From DSNY01 sp016861185 (GTDB lineage Bacteria; Pseudomonadota; Gammaproteobacteria; Burkholderiales; Burkholderiaceae_F): a stretch of DNA of 64,000 nucleotides. Within the stretch, counting starts at the first letter, position 1. Each line of letters begins with the position of its first letter. The notes under the pieces are model-generated. The model saw nothing but the letters and a program-made list of their open reading frames with translations, was not told where the DNA came from and ran no database searches. Of this stretch, positions 25,420 through 33,640 are shown piece after piece. Location of the stretch: contig SZOR01000002.1 in the NCBI GenBank assembly GCA_030263275.1, positions 44,598-108,597 of the forward strand, in the 5' to 3' direction. The translations under genes were made by a program, and so were the position numbers.

Positions 25420-25878
25420 CTAGCGCGAGCCCGGCAGTCCCCCGAGCCTCGCGCCCGGGGCGATGCCGCGCCGGGCGAACCAGCCCTTTTCCATCTCGAG
25501 CGCGAAGCGCACCGGGCGCCGCGCGCAGTGGCTGGTTTCGGTCCGCGGCGCCATGTCCTCGATGTTGACGATCGCGCCGTCGTCGTCGACGAAAGCGACC
25601 GACAGCGGAATCAGCGTGTTGCGCATCCACATGCAGTGGATCGCCTTGTGGTCGAACACGAACAACATGCCGTGGTTCGGCGCGAGCGACTCGCGGAACA
25701 TCAGCCCGCGCATGCGGCTCGGGTCGCTGGAGGCGACTTCGGCGGTGATCAGGTGGATGCCTGCGCTCAGCTTGATCGTCGGCAACGCGGGCTGCGGCCC
25801 CTGGGCGCTTGCCGGAGCGATACAGGCGAGCGCCAGCGCGAAAGCGGCCAGGCGTTTGCGGAGGGCGGCGAACTCCAT
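25420..25878 (-). CDS. DUF192-family periplasmic protein
   Basis: The protein has 152 aa from the ATG at 25878; an ATG at 25908 adds 10 residues but spoils the signal peptide. The signal MEFAALRKRLAAFALALACI...ASA is followed by the DUF192 core: AEVASSDPSRMRGLMFRESL, HGMLFVF, CMWMRNTLIPLSVAFVD, and a final MEKGWFARRGIAPGARL. The family is small, exported or cytoplasmic, and of unproven function. Neither candidate start has a clear ribosome site. It is convergent with the PuuD-like gene. Confidence 0.85.
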   Translation of the reverse strand: MEFAALRKRLAAFALALACIAPASAQGPQPALPTIKLSAGIHLITAEVASSDPSRMRGLMFRESLAPNHGMLFVFDHKAIHCMWMRNTLIPLSVAFVDDDGAIVNIEDMAPRTETSHCARRPVRFALEMEKGWFARRGIAPGARLGGLPGSR

Positions 25879-25958
25879 CGATCGACGGTGGCAGCGGGGC
25901 GTCGGCATTCTAAGGAGGCGCGTTCGCGGTCGCGCGGCGAGGCGGCGGCGCCGGAACG

Positions 25959-25984
25959 AAAAAGGCAGGGTCGCCCCTGCCTTT
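25959..25984 (-). terminator. Terminator of the small Lys/Ala-rich secreted protein gene
   Basis: A 7-bp stem GGCAGGG/CCCTGCC with a TCGC loop is flanked on the minus strand by TTTTTCG. It lies 19 bp past the stop codon at 26003. Confidence 0.8.
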
Positions 25985-26002
25985 GCCGATCGTGCGGATC
26001 GA

Positions 26003-26233
26003 TTACTTCTTGGCTTCGGCCGGCTTGGCGTCGCCGGTTTTCTTGGCCTTGGCCTTGGTCTTCTTGGCGACCTTTTTGGTTTCGCCTTTCATCTCGCCCT
26101 TGGCTTCCGCCTTGGCTTCGGCCTTGGCGGGTGCGGCGGGCTGCGCCGGCGTAGCGGGGGTGGCCGGCTGGGCCTGCGCGAACACGGCACCGGCGAAGAG
26201 CGTCGAGACGAGGGCGGCGAGCAGCTTGTTCAT
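26003..26233 (-). CDS. Small secreted Lys/Ala-rich low-complexity protein
   Basis: The protein has 76 aa. The ATG at 26233 has CAGGGAGAAACGC upstream. A clear signal peptide (MNKLLAALVSTLFAGAVFAQ) leaves a mature chain of about 55 residues made almost only of Ala, Lys, Pro, Glu and Thr (QPATPATPAQPAAPAKAEAK, then KKVAKKTKAKAKK). It is probably unfolded and strongly basic. Similar short proteins are common and uncharacterised in Burkholderiales. It is divergent from icd and has its own terminator, so it is a free-standing transcription unit. Confidence 0.8.
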   Translation of the reverse strand: MNKLLAALVSTLFAGAVFAQAQPATPATPAQPAAPAKAEAKAEAKGEMKGETKKVAKKTKAKAKKTGDAKPAEAKK

Positions 26234-26455
26234 GCGTTTCTCCCTGGAGAACTCAAGTTGGAACATGACGACGATGGCCCGGATGGGCGACCGCGGACGA
26301 GAACTCGTCGAGCGGATAACGGCGCCGCGACGCGGTGGGTTGACCGGTGCGGCGACCGCGGACGAGTAAACTCGCCGCGTCGGGGCGGTGCAACGGACGA
26401 GGAAACCCGGTTGGCCGGAACCGCGAACAACGAGCGAAGGACGAGCGGAGACGTC

Positions 26456-27703
26456 ATGTACCAGCACATCAAGGTGCCCAGTTCAGGCCAGAAGATCACC
26501 GTCAACAAGGATTACACGCTGAACGTGCCAGACCAGCCGATCATCCCGTACATCGAGGGCGACGGCACCGGCATCGACATCACGCCGGTGATGATCAAGG
26601 TGGTCGACGCGGCGGTCGCGAAGGCCTACGGCGGCAGGCGCAAGATCGTCTGGATGGAGATCTACGCCGGCGAGAAGTCGACCAAGGTCTACGGTCCGGA
26701 CGTGTGGCTGCCCGAAGAGACGCTGCAGGTGCTCAAGGACTACGTGGTGTCGATCAAGGGGCCGCTGACCACGCCGGTGGGCGGCGGCATCCGCTCGATC
26801 AACGTCGCGCTACGCCAGGAACTCGATCTGTACGTGTGCCTGCGCCCGGTCCGCTACTTCAAGGGCGTGCCGAGCCCCGTGCGCGAGCCGGAGAAGACCG
26901 ACATGGTGATCTTCCGGGAGAACTCGGAGGACATCTATGCCGGCATCGAGTACGAGGCCGAAAGCGACAAGGCGAAGAAGGTCATCAAGTTCCTGCAGGA
27001 GGAGATGGGAGTCAAGAAGATCCGCTTCCCCAACACCTCCGGCATCGGCATCAAGCCGGTGTCGCGCGAAGGCACCGAGCGGCTCGTGCGCAAGGCGATC
27101 CAGTATGCGATCGACAACAAGCGCAAGAGCGTGACCTTCGTGCACAAGGGCAACATCATGAAGTTCACCGAGGGCGCCTTTGCCAAGTGGGGCTATGGGC
27201 TGGCGCAGAAGGAGTTCGGCGCCGAGCTGCTCGATGGCGGCCCGTGGATGAAGATCAAGGCCAAGCACGGCGAGATCGTCGTCAAGGACGTGATCGCCGA
27301 CGCCTTCCTGCAGCAGATCCTGCTGCGACCGGCCGAATACGACGTGATCGCGACGATGAACCTCAATGGCGACTACATCTCGGACGCGCTGGCCGCGCAG
27401 GTCGGCGGTATCGGCATCGCGCCGGGTGCCAACCTGTCGGACTCGGTGGCGATGTTCGAGGCCACCCACGGCACGGCACCGAAGTACGCCGGCAAGGACT
27501 ACGTGAACCCGGGCTCGGAGATCCTGTCCGCGGAGATGATGCTGCGGCACATGGGCTGGACCGAGGCGGCCGACCTGATCATCAAGTCGATGGAGCGCGC
27601 GATCCTGAGCAAGAAGGTGACCTACGACTTCGCGCGGCTCATGGAGGGCGCGACACAGGTGAGCTGCTCGGGTTTCGGCCAGGTGATGATCGATCACATG
27701 TAG
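26456..27703 (+). CDS. icd: NADP+-dependent isocitrate dehydrogenase
   Basis: The protein has 415 aa, like the E. coli homodimeric enzyme. It oxidatively decarboxylates isocitrate to 2-oxoglutarate in the TCA cycle. The substrate loop GGIRSINVALRQ carries the serine that AceK phosphorylates in enteric bacteria; aceK is not in this window. Specificity residues in GTAPKYAGKDYVNPGS (Lys-Tyr) indicate NADP+. The C-terminus DFARLMEGATQVSCSGFG is typical. It lies upstream of, and convergent with, the cold-shock gene, a common Burkholderiales order. Confidence 0.98.
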   Translation: MYQHIKVPSSGQKITVNKDYTLNVPDQPIIPYIEGDGTGIDITPVMIKVVDAAVAKAYGGRRKIVWMEIYAGEKSTKVYGPDVWLPEETLQVLKDYVVSIKGPLTTPVGGGIRSINVALRQELDLYVCLRPVRYFKGVPSPVREPEKTDMVIFRENSEDIYAGIEYEAESDKAKKVIKFLQEEMGVKKIRFPNTSGIGIKPVSREGTERLVRKAIQYAIDNKRKSVTFVHKGNIMKFTEGAFAKWGYGLAQKEFGAELLDGGPWMKIKAKHGEIVVKDVIADAFLQQILLRPAEYDVIATMNLNGDYISDALAAQVGGIGIAPGANLSDSVAMFEATHGTAPKYAGKDYVNPGSEILSAEMMLRHMGWTEAADLIIKSMERAILSKKVTYDFARLMEGATQVSCSGFGQVMIDHM

Positions 27704-27722
27704 AGCGGCCGGACGCCCAAAG

Positions 27723-27748
27723 AAAAACCCCGCTTCGGCGGGGTTTTT
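27723..27748. terminator. Bidirectional terminator between icd and csp
   Basis: A symmetric hairpin AAAAACCCCGC-TTCG-GCGGGGTTTTT has a UUCG tetraloop and gives a T-tract in both directions, ending icd (+) and csp (-). Confidence 0.95.
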
Positions 27749-27793
27749 CGTCGACGCACTGCGCCCGATCCCCGATCGGGTCGGGGACAGGCT

Positions 27794-28000
27794 CTAGCTG
27801 CCGGTCGTGATGTTCGACGCCTGCTTGCCCTTTGGACCCTGCACGACTTCGAAAACGACCTTCTGACCCTCCTTCAGCGTCTTGAAGCCGTTCATCTGGA
27901 TCGCCGAAAAATGGGCGAACAGATCCTCGCCGCCATCGTCCGGCGTGATGAAGCCGTACCCCTTCGCGTCGTTGAACCACTTGACGGTACCTGTTGCCAT
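27794..28000 (-). CDS. Cold-shock-domain protein (CspA family)
   Basis: The protein has 68 aa. The ATG at 28000 has GAGGAAGG upstream; a longer ATG at 28039 adds 13 non-family residues. It is a single five-stranded OB-fold with RNP1 KGYGFI and a slightly changed RNP2 (DLFAHFSAI), ending ASNITTGS. It binds single-stranded RNA/DNA as an RNA chaperone. The DNA upstream is unusually long and gene-free, in line with the long 5' leaders of csp mRNAs. Confidence 0.96.
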   Translation of the reverse strand: MATGTVKWFNDAKGYGFITPDDGGEDLFAHFSAIQMNGFKTLKEGQKVVFEVVQGPKGKQASNITTGS

Positions 28001-28516
28001 AAAGCCTTCCTCTTCCTGCATCCTCACGCGAGGGGTCATGGCGCGCCGCGGCGCGCGGCTGCGGTGTCTCCTCGACTCCTCTCCCCGCCGGCGGCGCGCG
28101 GGATACGCAAGACCGCCGACGATCCGTCGTTCGCCTTCTTGTTACTGCGGACGGACGCTGCATTCTTGGAGCTAGGTCGCTGGGCGTCAAGAGCCGGGGC
28201 CGCCGGGAACCCGGGTGCAGCGCCACCGGTCGTCGCGCGCGAGCGACAGCACACCGGGAAGGACCGAAAACGGGGGCAATGAGCGCGAATCCTGCGCTTT
28301 TGTGCGCGGCGGCGAGAACGTACAAACCTGGGGCGCCGAAGTCGTCGGCCACGCGGGGAGACGCCGGGCCGTCGCGTCGTCGCAAACGCTGCGCGGCGCG
28401 CGGATCGGCGGACGAAACGCGGCGCCGCGCGCGGGCTGACCCGCCGTCGAGATAACTTATGATTGGCACGCTTATTGAATCCCGTGCAGGGCGAGCGAAT
28501 TTCCTAGAATGGCCTC
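28001..28516. other. Gene-free divergent region between csp and clpS
   Basis: These 516 bp contain no convincing gene. The csp-proximal 200 bp probably form a 5' leader (inference from the family). Near the other end the base composition becomes more AT-rich (GATAACTTATGATTGGCACG) and ends in TAGAAT 6 nt before the clpS ATG. No structured riboswitch was recognised. Confidence 0.5.
28505..28510 (+). promoter_or_regulatory. Possible -10 element (TAGAAT) for clpS-clpA
   Basis: TAGAAT lies 6 nt before the clpS ATG, with no Shine-Dalgarno sequence between them; this would give a leaderless or nearly leaderless mRNA if used. No good -35 is seen 16-18 nt upstream. Confidence 0.35.
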
Positions 28517-28825
28517 ATGAGTGAGCGGATCGGCGAGAGCACGGTCGTCGAGAAGCAGGCTTCGCGCGTCAAGCCGCCGCCGATGTATCAGGTGGTCCTG
28601 CTCAACGACGATTTCACACCGATGGAGTTCGTCGTCGGCGTGCTGCAGAAGTTCTTCGGCAAGGGGCGTGAGCAGGCGACCCAGATCATGCTGAAGGTGC
28701 ATCATGAGGGGCGCGGCGTGTGCGGCGTCTATCCGCGCGACATCGCCGCCAGCAAGGTCGAGCAGGTTTGCAGTTATTCACGCCAGCATCAGCACCCGCT
28801 GCAGTGCGTGATGGAGGAAGCATGA
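28517..28825 (+). CDS. clpS: ATP-dependent Clp protease adaptor ClpS
   Basis: The protein has 102 aa. It delivers N-degron substrates to ClpAP. The core PPMYQVVLLNDDFTPMEFVV holds the conserved Asn-Asp-Asp loop, followed by MLKVHHEGRGVCGVYPRDIA and the C-terminal HPLQCVMEEA. Its TGA overlaps the clpA ATG (ATGA), so the two are translationally coupled as in most proteobacteria. Confidence 0.97.
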   Translation: MSERIGESTVVEKQASRVKPPPMYQVVLLNDDFTPMEFVVGVLQKFFGKGREQATQIMLKVHHEGRGVCGVYPRDIAASKVEQVCSYSRQHQHPLQCVMEEA

Positions 28826-31137
28826 TCGCGCAGGAACTGGAAGTCAGCTTGCATATGGCCTTCGTCGAGGCCCGGCAGGCGCGACACGAATTCATCACCG
28901 TCGAGCACCTGCTGCTGGCGCTGCTGGACAACCCGTCCGCCGCCGAGGTGCTGCGCGCCTGCGCGTGCAACATCGAGGACCTGCGCAAGAGCCTGCAGAA
29001 TTTCATCGCCGACAACACCCCCGTTCTGCCGCCGAACTCGGAGGCAGACACGCAGCCGACCCTCGGCTTCCAGCGCGTGATCCAGCGCGCGATCATGCAC
29101 GTGCAGTCCACCAGCAACGGCAAGAAGGAAGTGACCGGCGCCAACGTGCTGGTGGCTATCTTCGGCGAGAAGGACTCGCACGCCGTGTACTACCTGCACC
29201 AGCAGGGTGTGACGCGCCTGGATGTGGTCAACTTCATCAGCCACGGCATTACCAAGGCGCCGTCCGATGGCGAGAAGTCGGGCAAGGGCCAGGGCGGAGA
29301 GCAGGAGGAGCAGCAGAGCGAAGGCCGCGAGCAGACCTCTCCGCTCGAGCAGTACACGATGAACCTGAACGCGCTCGCCCGCGACGGCAAGATCGATCCT
29401 CTGATCGGCCGCGAACCCGAGGTCGAACGCGTGATCCAGGTGCTGTGCCGCCGTCGCAAGAACAACCCGCTGCTGGTCGGCGAAGCCGGCGTCGGCAAGA
29501 CCGCGATCGCGGAGGGCCTGGCGTGGCGCATCGTCAAGGGCGACGTGCCCGAGATCCTCGAGAAGTCCAACGTCTACTCGCTCGACATGGGCGCGCTGCT
29601 GGCCGGCACGAAGTATCGCGGCGACTTCGAGCAGCGGCTCAAGGCCGTGCTCAAGCAGCTGAAGAGCAATGCGCATGCGATCCTGTTCATCGACGAGATC
29701 CACACGCTGATCGGCGCCGGCTCCGCGTCCGGCGGCACGCTCGACGCGTCCAACCTGCTGAAACCGGCGCTCGCGACCGGGCAGTTGAAGTGCATCGGCG
29801 CGACGACCTACAACGAGTACCGCGGCATCTTCGAGAAGGATCACGCCCTGTCGCGCCGCTTCCAGAAGATCGATGTGAGCGAGCCGACGGTGGCGCAAAC
29901 GATCGAGATCCTGAAGGGACTGAAGTCGCGCTTCGAGGAGCACCACGGCGTCAAGTACTCGGCCGGTGCGATCACCGCGGCGGCGGAACTGTCGGCCAAG
30001 TTCATCAACGACCGCCATCTGCCCGACAAGGCGATCGACGTGATCGACGAGGCCGGGGCGGCCCAGCGCATCCTGCCGGTGTCAAAACGCAAGAAGACCA
30101 TCGGCAAGAACGAGGTCGAAGACATCATCGCCAAGATCGCACGCATCCCGCCGCAGACCGTCTCCAGCGACGATCGCGCGCAACTGAAGAACCTCGAGCG
30201 CAATCTGAAGAACGTCGTGTTCGGCCAGGATCCGGCGATCGAGGCGCTCGCTTCCGCGATCAAGATGGCGCGCTCGGGGCTGGGCAAACCGGACAAGCCG
30301 ATCGGCAGTTTCCTCTTCTCGGGGCCGACCGGTGTGGGGAAGACTGAAGTCGCCAAGCAACTCGCGTTCACGCTGGGCATCGAGTTGATCCGCTTCGACA
30401 TGTCGGAGTACATGGAGCGTCACGCGGTGAGCCGCCTGATCGGCGCGCCGCCGGGGTACGTCGGCTTCGACCAGGGCGGATTGCTGACCGAGGCGATCAG
30501 CAAGAAGCCGCACGCGGTGCTGCTGATGGACGAGATCGAAAAGGCGCACCCGGACATCTTCAATATCCTGCTGCAGGTGATGGATCACGGCACGCTGACC
30601 GACAACAACGGCCGCAAGGCGGACTTCCGCAACGTGATCCTGATCATGACGACCAACGCGGGTGCCGAGACGCTGCAGAGGCGCTCGATCGGCTTCACCA
30701 ACGCGCGCGAGGCCGGCGACGAGATGGCCGACATCAAGCGCATGTTCACGCCGGAGTTCCGCAACCGGCTCGATGCGATCATCAGCTTCCGCGCGCTCGA
30801 CGAGGAGATCATCCTGCGCGTGGTCGACAAGTTCCTGATGCAGCTCGAGGACCAGTTGCACGAGAAGAAGGTCGACGTGACCTTCTCCGACGCGCTGCGC
30901 AAGCACCTGGCGAAAAAGGGCTTCGACCCGGTGATGGGCGCGCGGCCAATGGCGCGGCTGATCCAGGACACGATCCGCAAGGCGCTCGCCGACGAGCTGC
31001 TGTTCGGGCGGCTGGTTAACGGCGGCAAGGTCAGCGTCGACGTCGACGATGCGGGCGAGATCAAGCTCGAGTTCCCGTCGTCCGACGGCGGCGGCACACC
31101 CGAGGAAGCGCGCGGCGAGCCGGTATTGTCGGAGTAG
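28822..31137 (+). CDS. clpA: ATP-dependent Clp protease ATP-binding subunit ClpA
   Basis: The protein has 771 aa. It is a two-AAA+ unfoldase that feeds ClpP. The N-terminal Clp_N repeats (MIAQELEVSLHMAF, RHEFITVEHLLLALL) form the ClpS-binding domain. Walker A sites are GEAGVGKT (about residue 219) and GPTGVGKT (about residue 502); Walker B motifs include ILFIDEIH and VLLMDEIEKAHPD. It has a Gly/Gln/Glu-rich linker (about residues 155-175) and a short acidic C-terminal tail. clpP is not in the window. Confidence 0.98.
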   Translation: MIAQELEVSLHMAFVEARQARHEFITVEHLLLALLDNPSAAEVLRACACNIEDLRKSLQNFIADNTPVLPPNSEADTQPTLGFQRVIQRAIMHVQSTSNGKKEVTGANVLVAIFGEKDSHAVYYLHQQGVTRLDVVNFISHGITKAPSDGEKSGKGQGGEQEEQQSEGREQTSPLEQYTMNLNALARDGKIDPLIGREPEVERVIQVLCRRRKNNPLLVGEAGVGKTAIAEGLAWRIVKGDVPEILEKSNVYSLDMGALLAGTKYRGDFEQRLKAVLKQLKSNAHAILFIDEIHTLIGAGSASGGTLDASNLLKPALATGQLKCIGATTYNEYRGIFEKDHALSRRFQKIDVSEPTVAQTIEILKGLKSRFEEHHGVKYSAGAITAAAELSAKFINDRHLPDKAIDVIDEAGAAQRILPVSKRKKTIGKNEVEDIIAKIARIPPQTVSSDDRAQLKNLERNLKNVVFGQDPAIEALASAIKMARSGLGKPDKPIGSFLFSGPTGVGKTEVAKQLAFTLGIELIRFDMSEYMERHAVSRLIGAPPGYVGFDQGGLLTEAISKKPHAVLLMDEIEKAHPDIFNILLQVMDHGTLTDNNGRKADFRNVILIMTTNAGAETLQRRSIGFTNAREAGDEMADIKRMFTPEFRNRLDAIISFRALDEEIILRVVDKFLMQLEDQLHEKKVDVTFSDALRKHLAKKGFDPVMGARPMARLIQDTIRKALADELLFGRLVNGGKVSVDVDDAGEIKLEFPSSDGGGTPEEARGEPVLSE

Positions 31138-31184
31138 CCTGCGTCCGCAGCCGGCGGGTAACCCAACACGGATATATCCCGTTG

Positions 31185-31220
31185 CCGCCCCGACCCCTAG
31201 GATCGGGGCGGTTTCTTTTT
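31185..31220 (+). terminator. Rho-independent terminator after clpA
   Basis: A 9-bp stem CCGCCCCGA/TCGGGGCGG with loop CCCCTAGGA is followed by TTTCTTTTT. It ends only 12 nt before the likely GTG start of the cytochrome c4 gene. Confidence 0.9.
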
Positions 31221-31232
31221 CGGGGGCGATCC

Positions 31233-31856
31233 GTGCGCACGGGTAGGTTCGCTTGGCGCGTGCTGCTGGCGGCGGGACTTCTGGCGGGCCTGACTGCGCC
31301 GTCGCAGGCGCAGACCGCCGGCGACCAGGAGCGCGCTCGCAAGATCGTCGCGGGCGGCTGCCTGCTGTGCCACGGCATCGACGGCGAAAGCTCGAGCGAG
31401 CTGTTTCCCAAGCTGGCCGCTCAAAACGCCGGTTACGTCGCGCGTCAGCTCGCCAATTTCAAGAGCGGCGCGCGCAAGTCGAGCGCGATGCAGGACATGG
31501 TCAAGGACCTGAGCGACGCCGACATGAAGGCGCTCGGCGTCTACTTCAGTCAGAAGAGCGCGTCTGCCAACGAAGTCAAGGATCCCGATCTGGCCGCCGT
31601 CGGGCGCTACGTGTACCACCATGGCAACCGCTATTCCGGCGTAGCGGCCTGCGCGGGCTGCCATGGCCCCGACGCCGCCGGCAGCGCCGAGCTGCCGCGC
31701 CTGGCCGGGCAGAACGCCCTCTACATCGAGAACCGGATCAAGCAGTTCAACGCGCCGGAGCGCAGCAGGGACAACCCGGTGATGCACGCGATCGTGGCGC
31801 GCATGACCGAACTCGAGATCAAGGCCGTCGCCGAGTATCTGTCGGGCAAGAAGTAG
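31233..31856 (+). CDS. Dihaem cytochrome c4
   Basis: The protein has 207 aa from the GTG at 31233, which gives a proper signal peptide (RTGRFAWRVLLAAGLLAGL...SQA). Two c-type domains of about 90 residues each carry one haem site: CLLCH and CAGCH, with axial Met in MQDMVKDL and in NPVMHAIVARM. Cytochrome c4 passes electrons between the bc1 complex or periplasmic donors and terminal oxidases. It faces the flavocytochrome c sulfide dehydrogenase genes, which could use it as electron acceptor (inference). It lies just behind the clpA terminator, so it needs its own promoter within a very short space. Confidence 0.93.
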   Translation: MRTGRFAWRVLLAAGLLAGLTAPSQAQTAGDQERARKIVAGGCLLCHGIDGESSSELFPKLAAQNAGYVARQLANFKSGARKSSAMQDMVKDLSDADMKALGVYFSQKSASANEVKDPDLAAVGRYVYHHGNRYSGVAACAGCHGPDAAGSAELPRLAGQNALYIENRIKQFNAPERSRDNPVMHAIVARMTELEIKAVAEYLSGKK

Positions 31857-31871
31857 CACGGCGCGAGCAAG

Positions 31872-31898
31872 AAAAATGCGGCGGGGATCGCCCGCCGC
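31872..31898 (-). terminator. Terminator after fccB
   Basis: An 8-bp stem GCGGCGGG/CCCGCCGC is followed on the minus strand by ATTTTTC. It lies between the convergent cytochrome c4 and fccB genes. Confidence 0.8.
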
Positions 31899-31924
31899 CG
31901 TCGTTTGCAGCTTCGGTGGCGACG

Positions 31925-33211
31925 TCAGGCGAGCATGTCAGCCCAGATGTTCTGCGCCCACGCGAACGCGTACTTGCCTTCGAGCGCGGTCGGCGCGGCC
32001 GACAAACCGCCCGATCCGGGCACGGTCAGCATCGTCTTCTTGGCCGTGTCGTACTGGTGCACCGACGCGACGTGCACCGTGTCGGTGTCGTTGGTCATGC
32101 TGTAGCAGGTGTTGTTGACGACCGGCGTCGTGCTGACGCTGCCGCCCGACAACAGCGCGACGACCGCGGCCGCGCACACCTTCGCCTGCTGGTTCGCCAT
32201 ATGGCCCGACTTCGGCATGCCGGGAGCGATCTGGATCGCATCGCCCAGCACGTGCACGTTCTTCACCTTGATCGACTCGTAGGTGAGGAAATCGACCTCG
32301 CACCAGCGGTTGTTGGCGGTGACCACGCCCGCCGCCTGCGCGATCGCCCCGGCGCGCTGGTTCGGGATCAGGTTGACGACGTTTGCCTTGACGTCCTCGG
32401 CCGTCTCGAACTTCAGCGTGCGCGTGGCCAGGTCGATGTCGGTCAGCACGTGGTTCGGACGGTACTCGACGAGACCCTTGTAGTCCTCGTTCCAGACCTT
32501 CGTGAACAGCCCCTTCTTCGACTGGATGTCCTCGTTGGCATCGAGGATCAGCACCTTCGACTTCGGCTTCTTCGCCTTGAAGTACCAGGCCATCTGACAG
32601 GCGCGCTCGTAGGGTCCCGGCGGGCAGCGATACGGCGACTTCGGAATCGCGATCACCGCCACGCCGCCATCGGGCATCGCCTCGAGCTGCTGGCGCAGCA
32701 GCAGCGTCTGCGGGCCGGCGATCCACGCGTGCGGCACAACCTGCGCGCCGGCGTCCGGGTTCTTCGCCATCGAGGGGATCTGCTCCCACATGAAGTCGAT
32801 CCCCGGCGCGACGATCAGGCGGTCGTAAGGCAGCGTCTCGCCGCCCGCCGTCCGCACGGTCCGCTTGTCGGTATCGACCGCAACGGCGGTGCTGCGGACC
32901 ACGCGCACGCCCCAGCGCTTGGCGAGGTTGTCGTACGAGTGGGTGACGAACTCCAGCGACCTGCTGCCGCCGATGACGAGGTTCGACATCGGGCAGGAGA
33001 TGAAGCGTTCGCGCGGCTCGACCATCGTTACGTCGATCCTGCCGTCGCTCCACATGCGGATGTACTTGGCGGCGGTTGCGCCGGCATAACCGCCGCCGAT
33101 CACGACTACGCGCCCGCCGCTGCTGCCGCCCATCGTCGCGCAGCCGCCGAGCGCTGCCAGCACGGAGCCCGCGCCCAGGACTTCCAGGAATTCACGTCGT
33201 TGCATTGCCAT
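31925..33211 (-). CDS. fccB: Flavocytochrome c sulfide dehydrogenase, flavoprotein subunit, predicted Tat-exported lipoprotein
   Basis: The protein has 428 aa. It oxidises sulfide in the periplasm and passes electrons to the FccA haem. The Tat signal QRREFLE is followed by a hydrophobic stretch and LGGC, a plausible lipobox, so the protein may be membrane-tethered. The FAD site is VVVIGGGYAGATAA. Cys of FISCPMSNLVIGG matches the cysteine that holds FAD covalently in Allochromatium FccB. The redox disulfide partners appear in YRCPPGPYERAC and NRWCEVDFL. The C-terminal FCSD flavin-binding domain is complete. It follows fccA by 19 bp. Confidence 0.93.
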   Translation of the reverse strand: MAMQRREFLEVLGAGSVLAALGGCATMGGSSGGRVVVIGGGYAGATAAKYIRMWSDGRIDVTMVEPRERFISCPMSNLVIGGSRSLEFVTHSYDNLAKRWGVRVVRSTAVAVDTDKRTVRTAGGETLPYDRLIVAPGIDFMWEQIPSMAKNPDAGAQVVPHAWIAGPQTLLLRQQLEAMPDGGVAVIAIPKSPYRCPPGPYERACQMAWYFKAKKPKSKVLILDANEDIQSKKGLFTKVWNEDYKGLVEYRPNHVLTDIDLATRTLKFETAEDVKANVVNLIPNQRAGAIAQAAGVVTANNRWCEVDFLTYESIKVKNVHVLGDAIQIAPGMPKSGHMANQQAKVCAAAVVALLSGGSVSTTPVVNNTCYSMTNDTDTVHVASVHQYDTAKKTMLTVPGSGGLSAAPTALEGKYAFAWAQNIWADMLA

Positions 33212-33230
33212 CGCTGTCTCCCTCGATTCG

Positions 33231-33536
33231 CTAGCGGGCCGGCTTCTGCGCCGCGAAGTACGCGGCGACCGCGTCGATCTGCGCGTCGGTGTAGCCCTTG
33301 GCGAGCTGGTGCATGATCGTCGCCGGTTTTCGCCCGGCTTTGAAGTCCTGCATCTTCTGCACGATGTCGGCCTTCGGCTTGCCCGCCAGCGGCTCGTTGC
33401 CTCCGGCGCTCGCCCCGCCCGTGCCGTGGCAGTTGGCGCAGGTGGCGGCGATGTTGCGGCCGAGGTTCGGATCGTCTTGCGCGAGCGCAGAGCCGGCGGC
33501 GAGCAGAAACGCCGCGACGATGGTGGTTCGGTACAC
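33231..33536 (-). CDS. fccA: Monohaem cytochrome c subunit of the sulfide dehydrogenase
   Basis: The protein has 101 aa from the GTG at 33536, which has a strong AAGGAGG 5' of it. The signal peptide (YRTTIVAAFLLAAGSALA) is followed by a single haem domain with CANCH and an axial-Met candidate in ATIMHQLAKGY. It accepts electrons from the FAD subunit. It is only a single-haem form, about half of the dihaem Allochromatium FccA, like the short subunits common in Betaproteobacteria. The start chosen avoids the longer frame that runs back into the hydrolase region. Confidence 0.9.
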   Translation of the reverse strand: MYRTTIVAAFLLAAGSALAQDDPNLGRNIAATCANCHGTGGASAGGNEPLAGKPKADIVQKMQDFKAGRKPATIMHQLAKGYTDAQIDAVAAYFAAQKPAR

Positions 33537-33640
33537 GGTTTCCTCCTTGGTGTGTTCCCCGCTCATGCGAGACGTTTTGCCGGAGCTTAACTCCGCGCAC
33601 GTCCGGTGAGAATGAACGCGGATCAAATCGCCCCCCGCGG

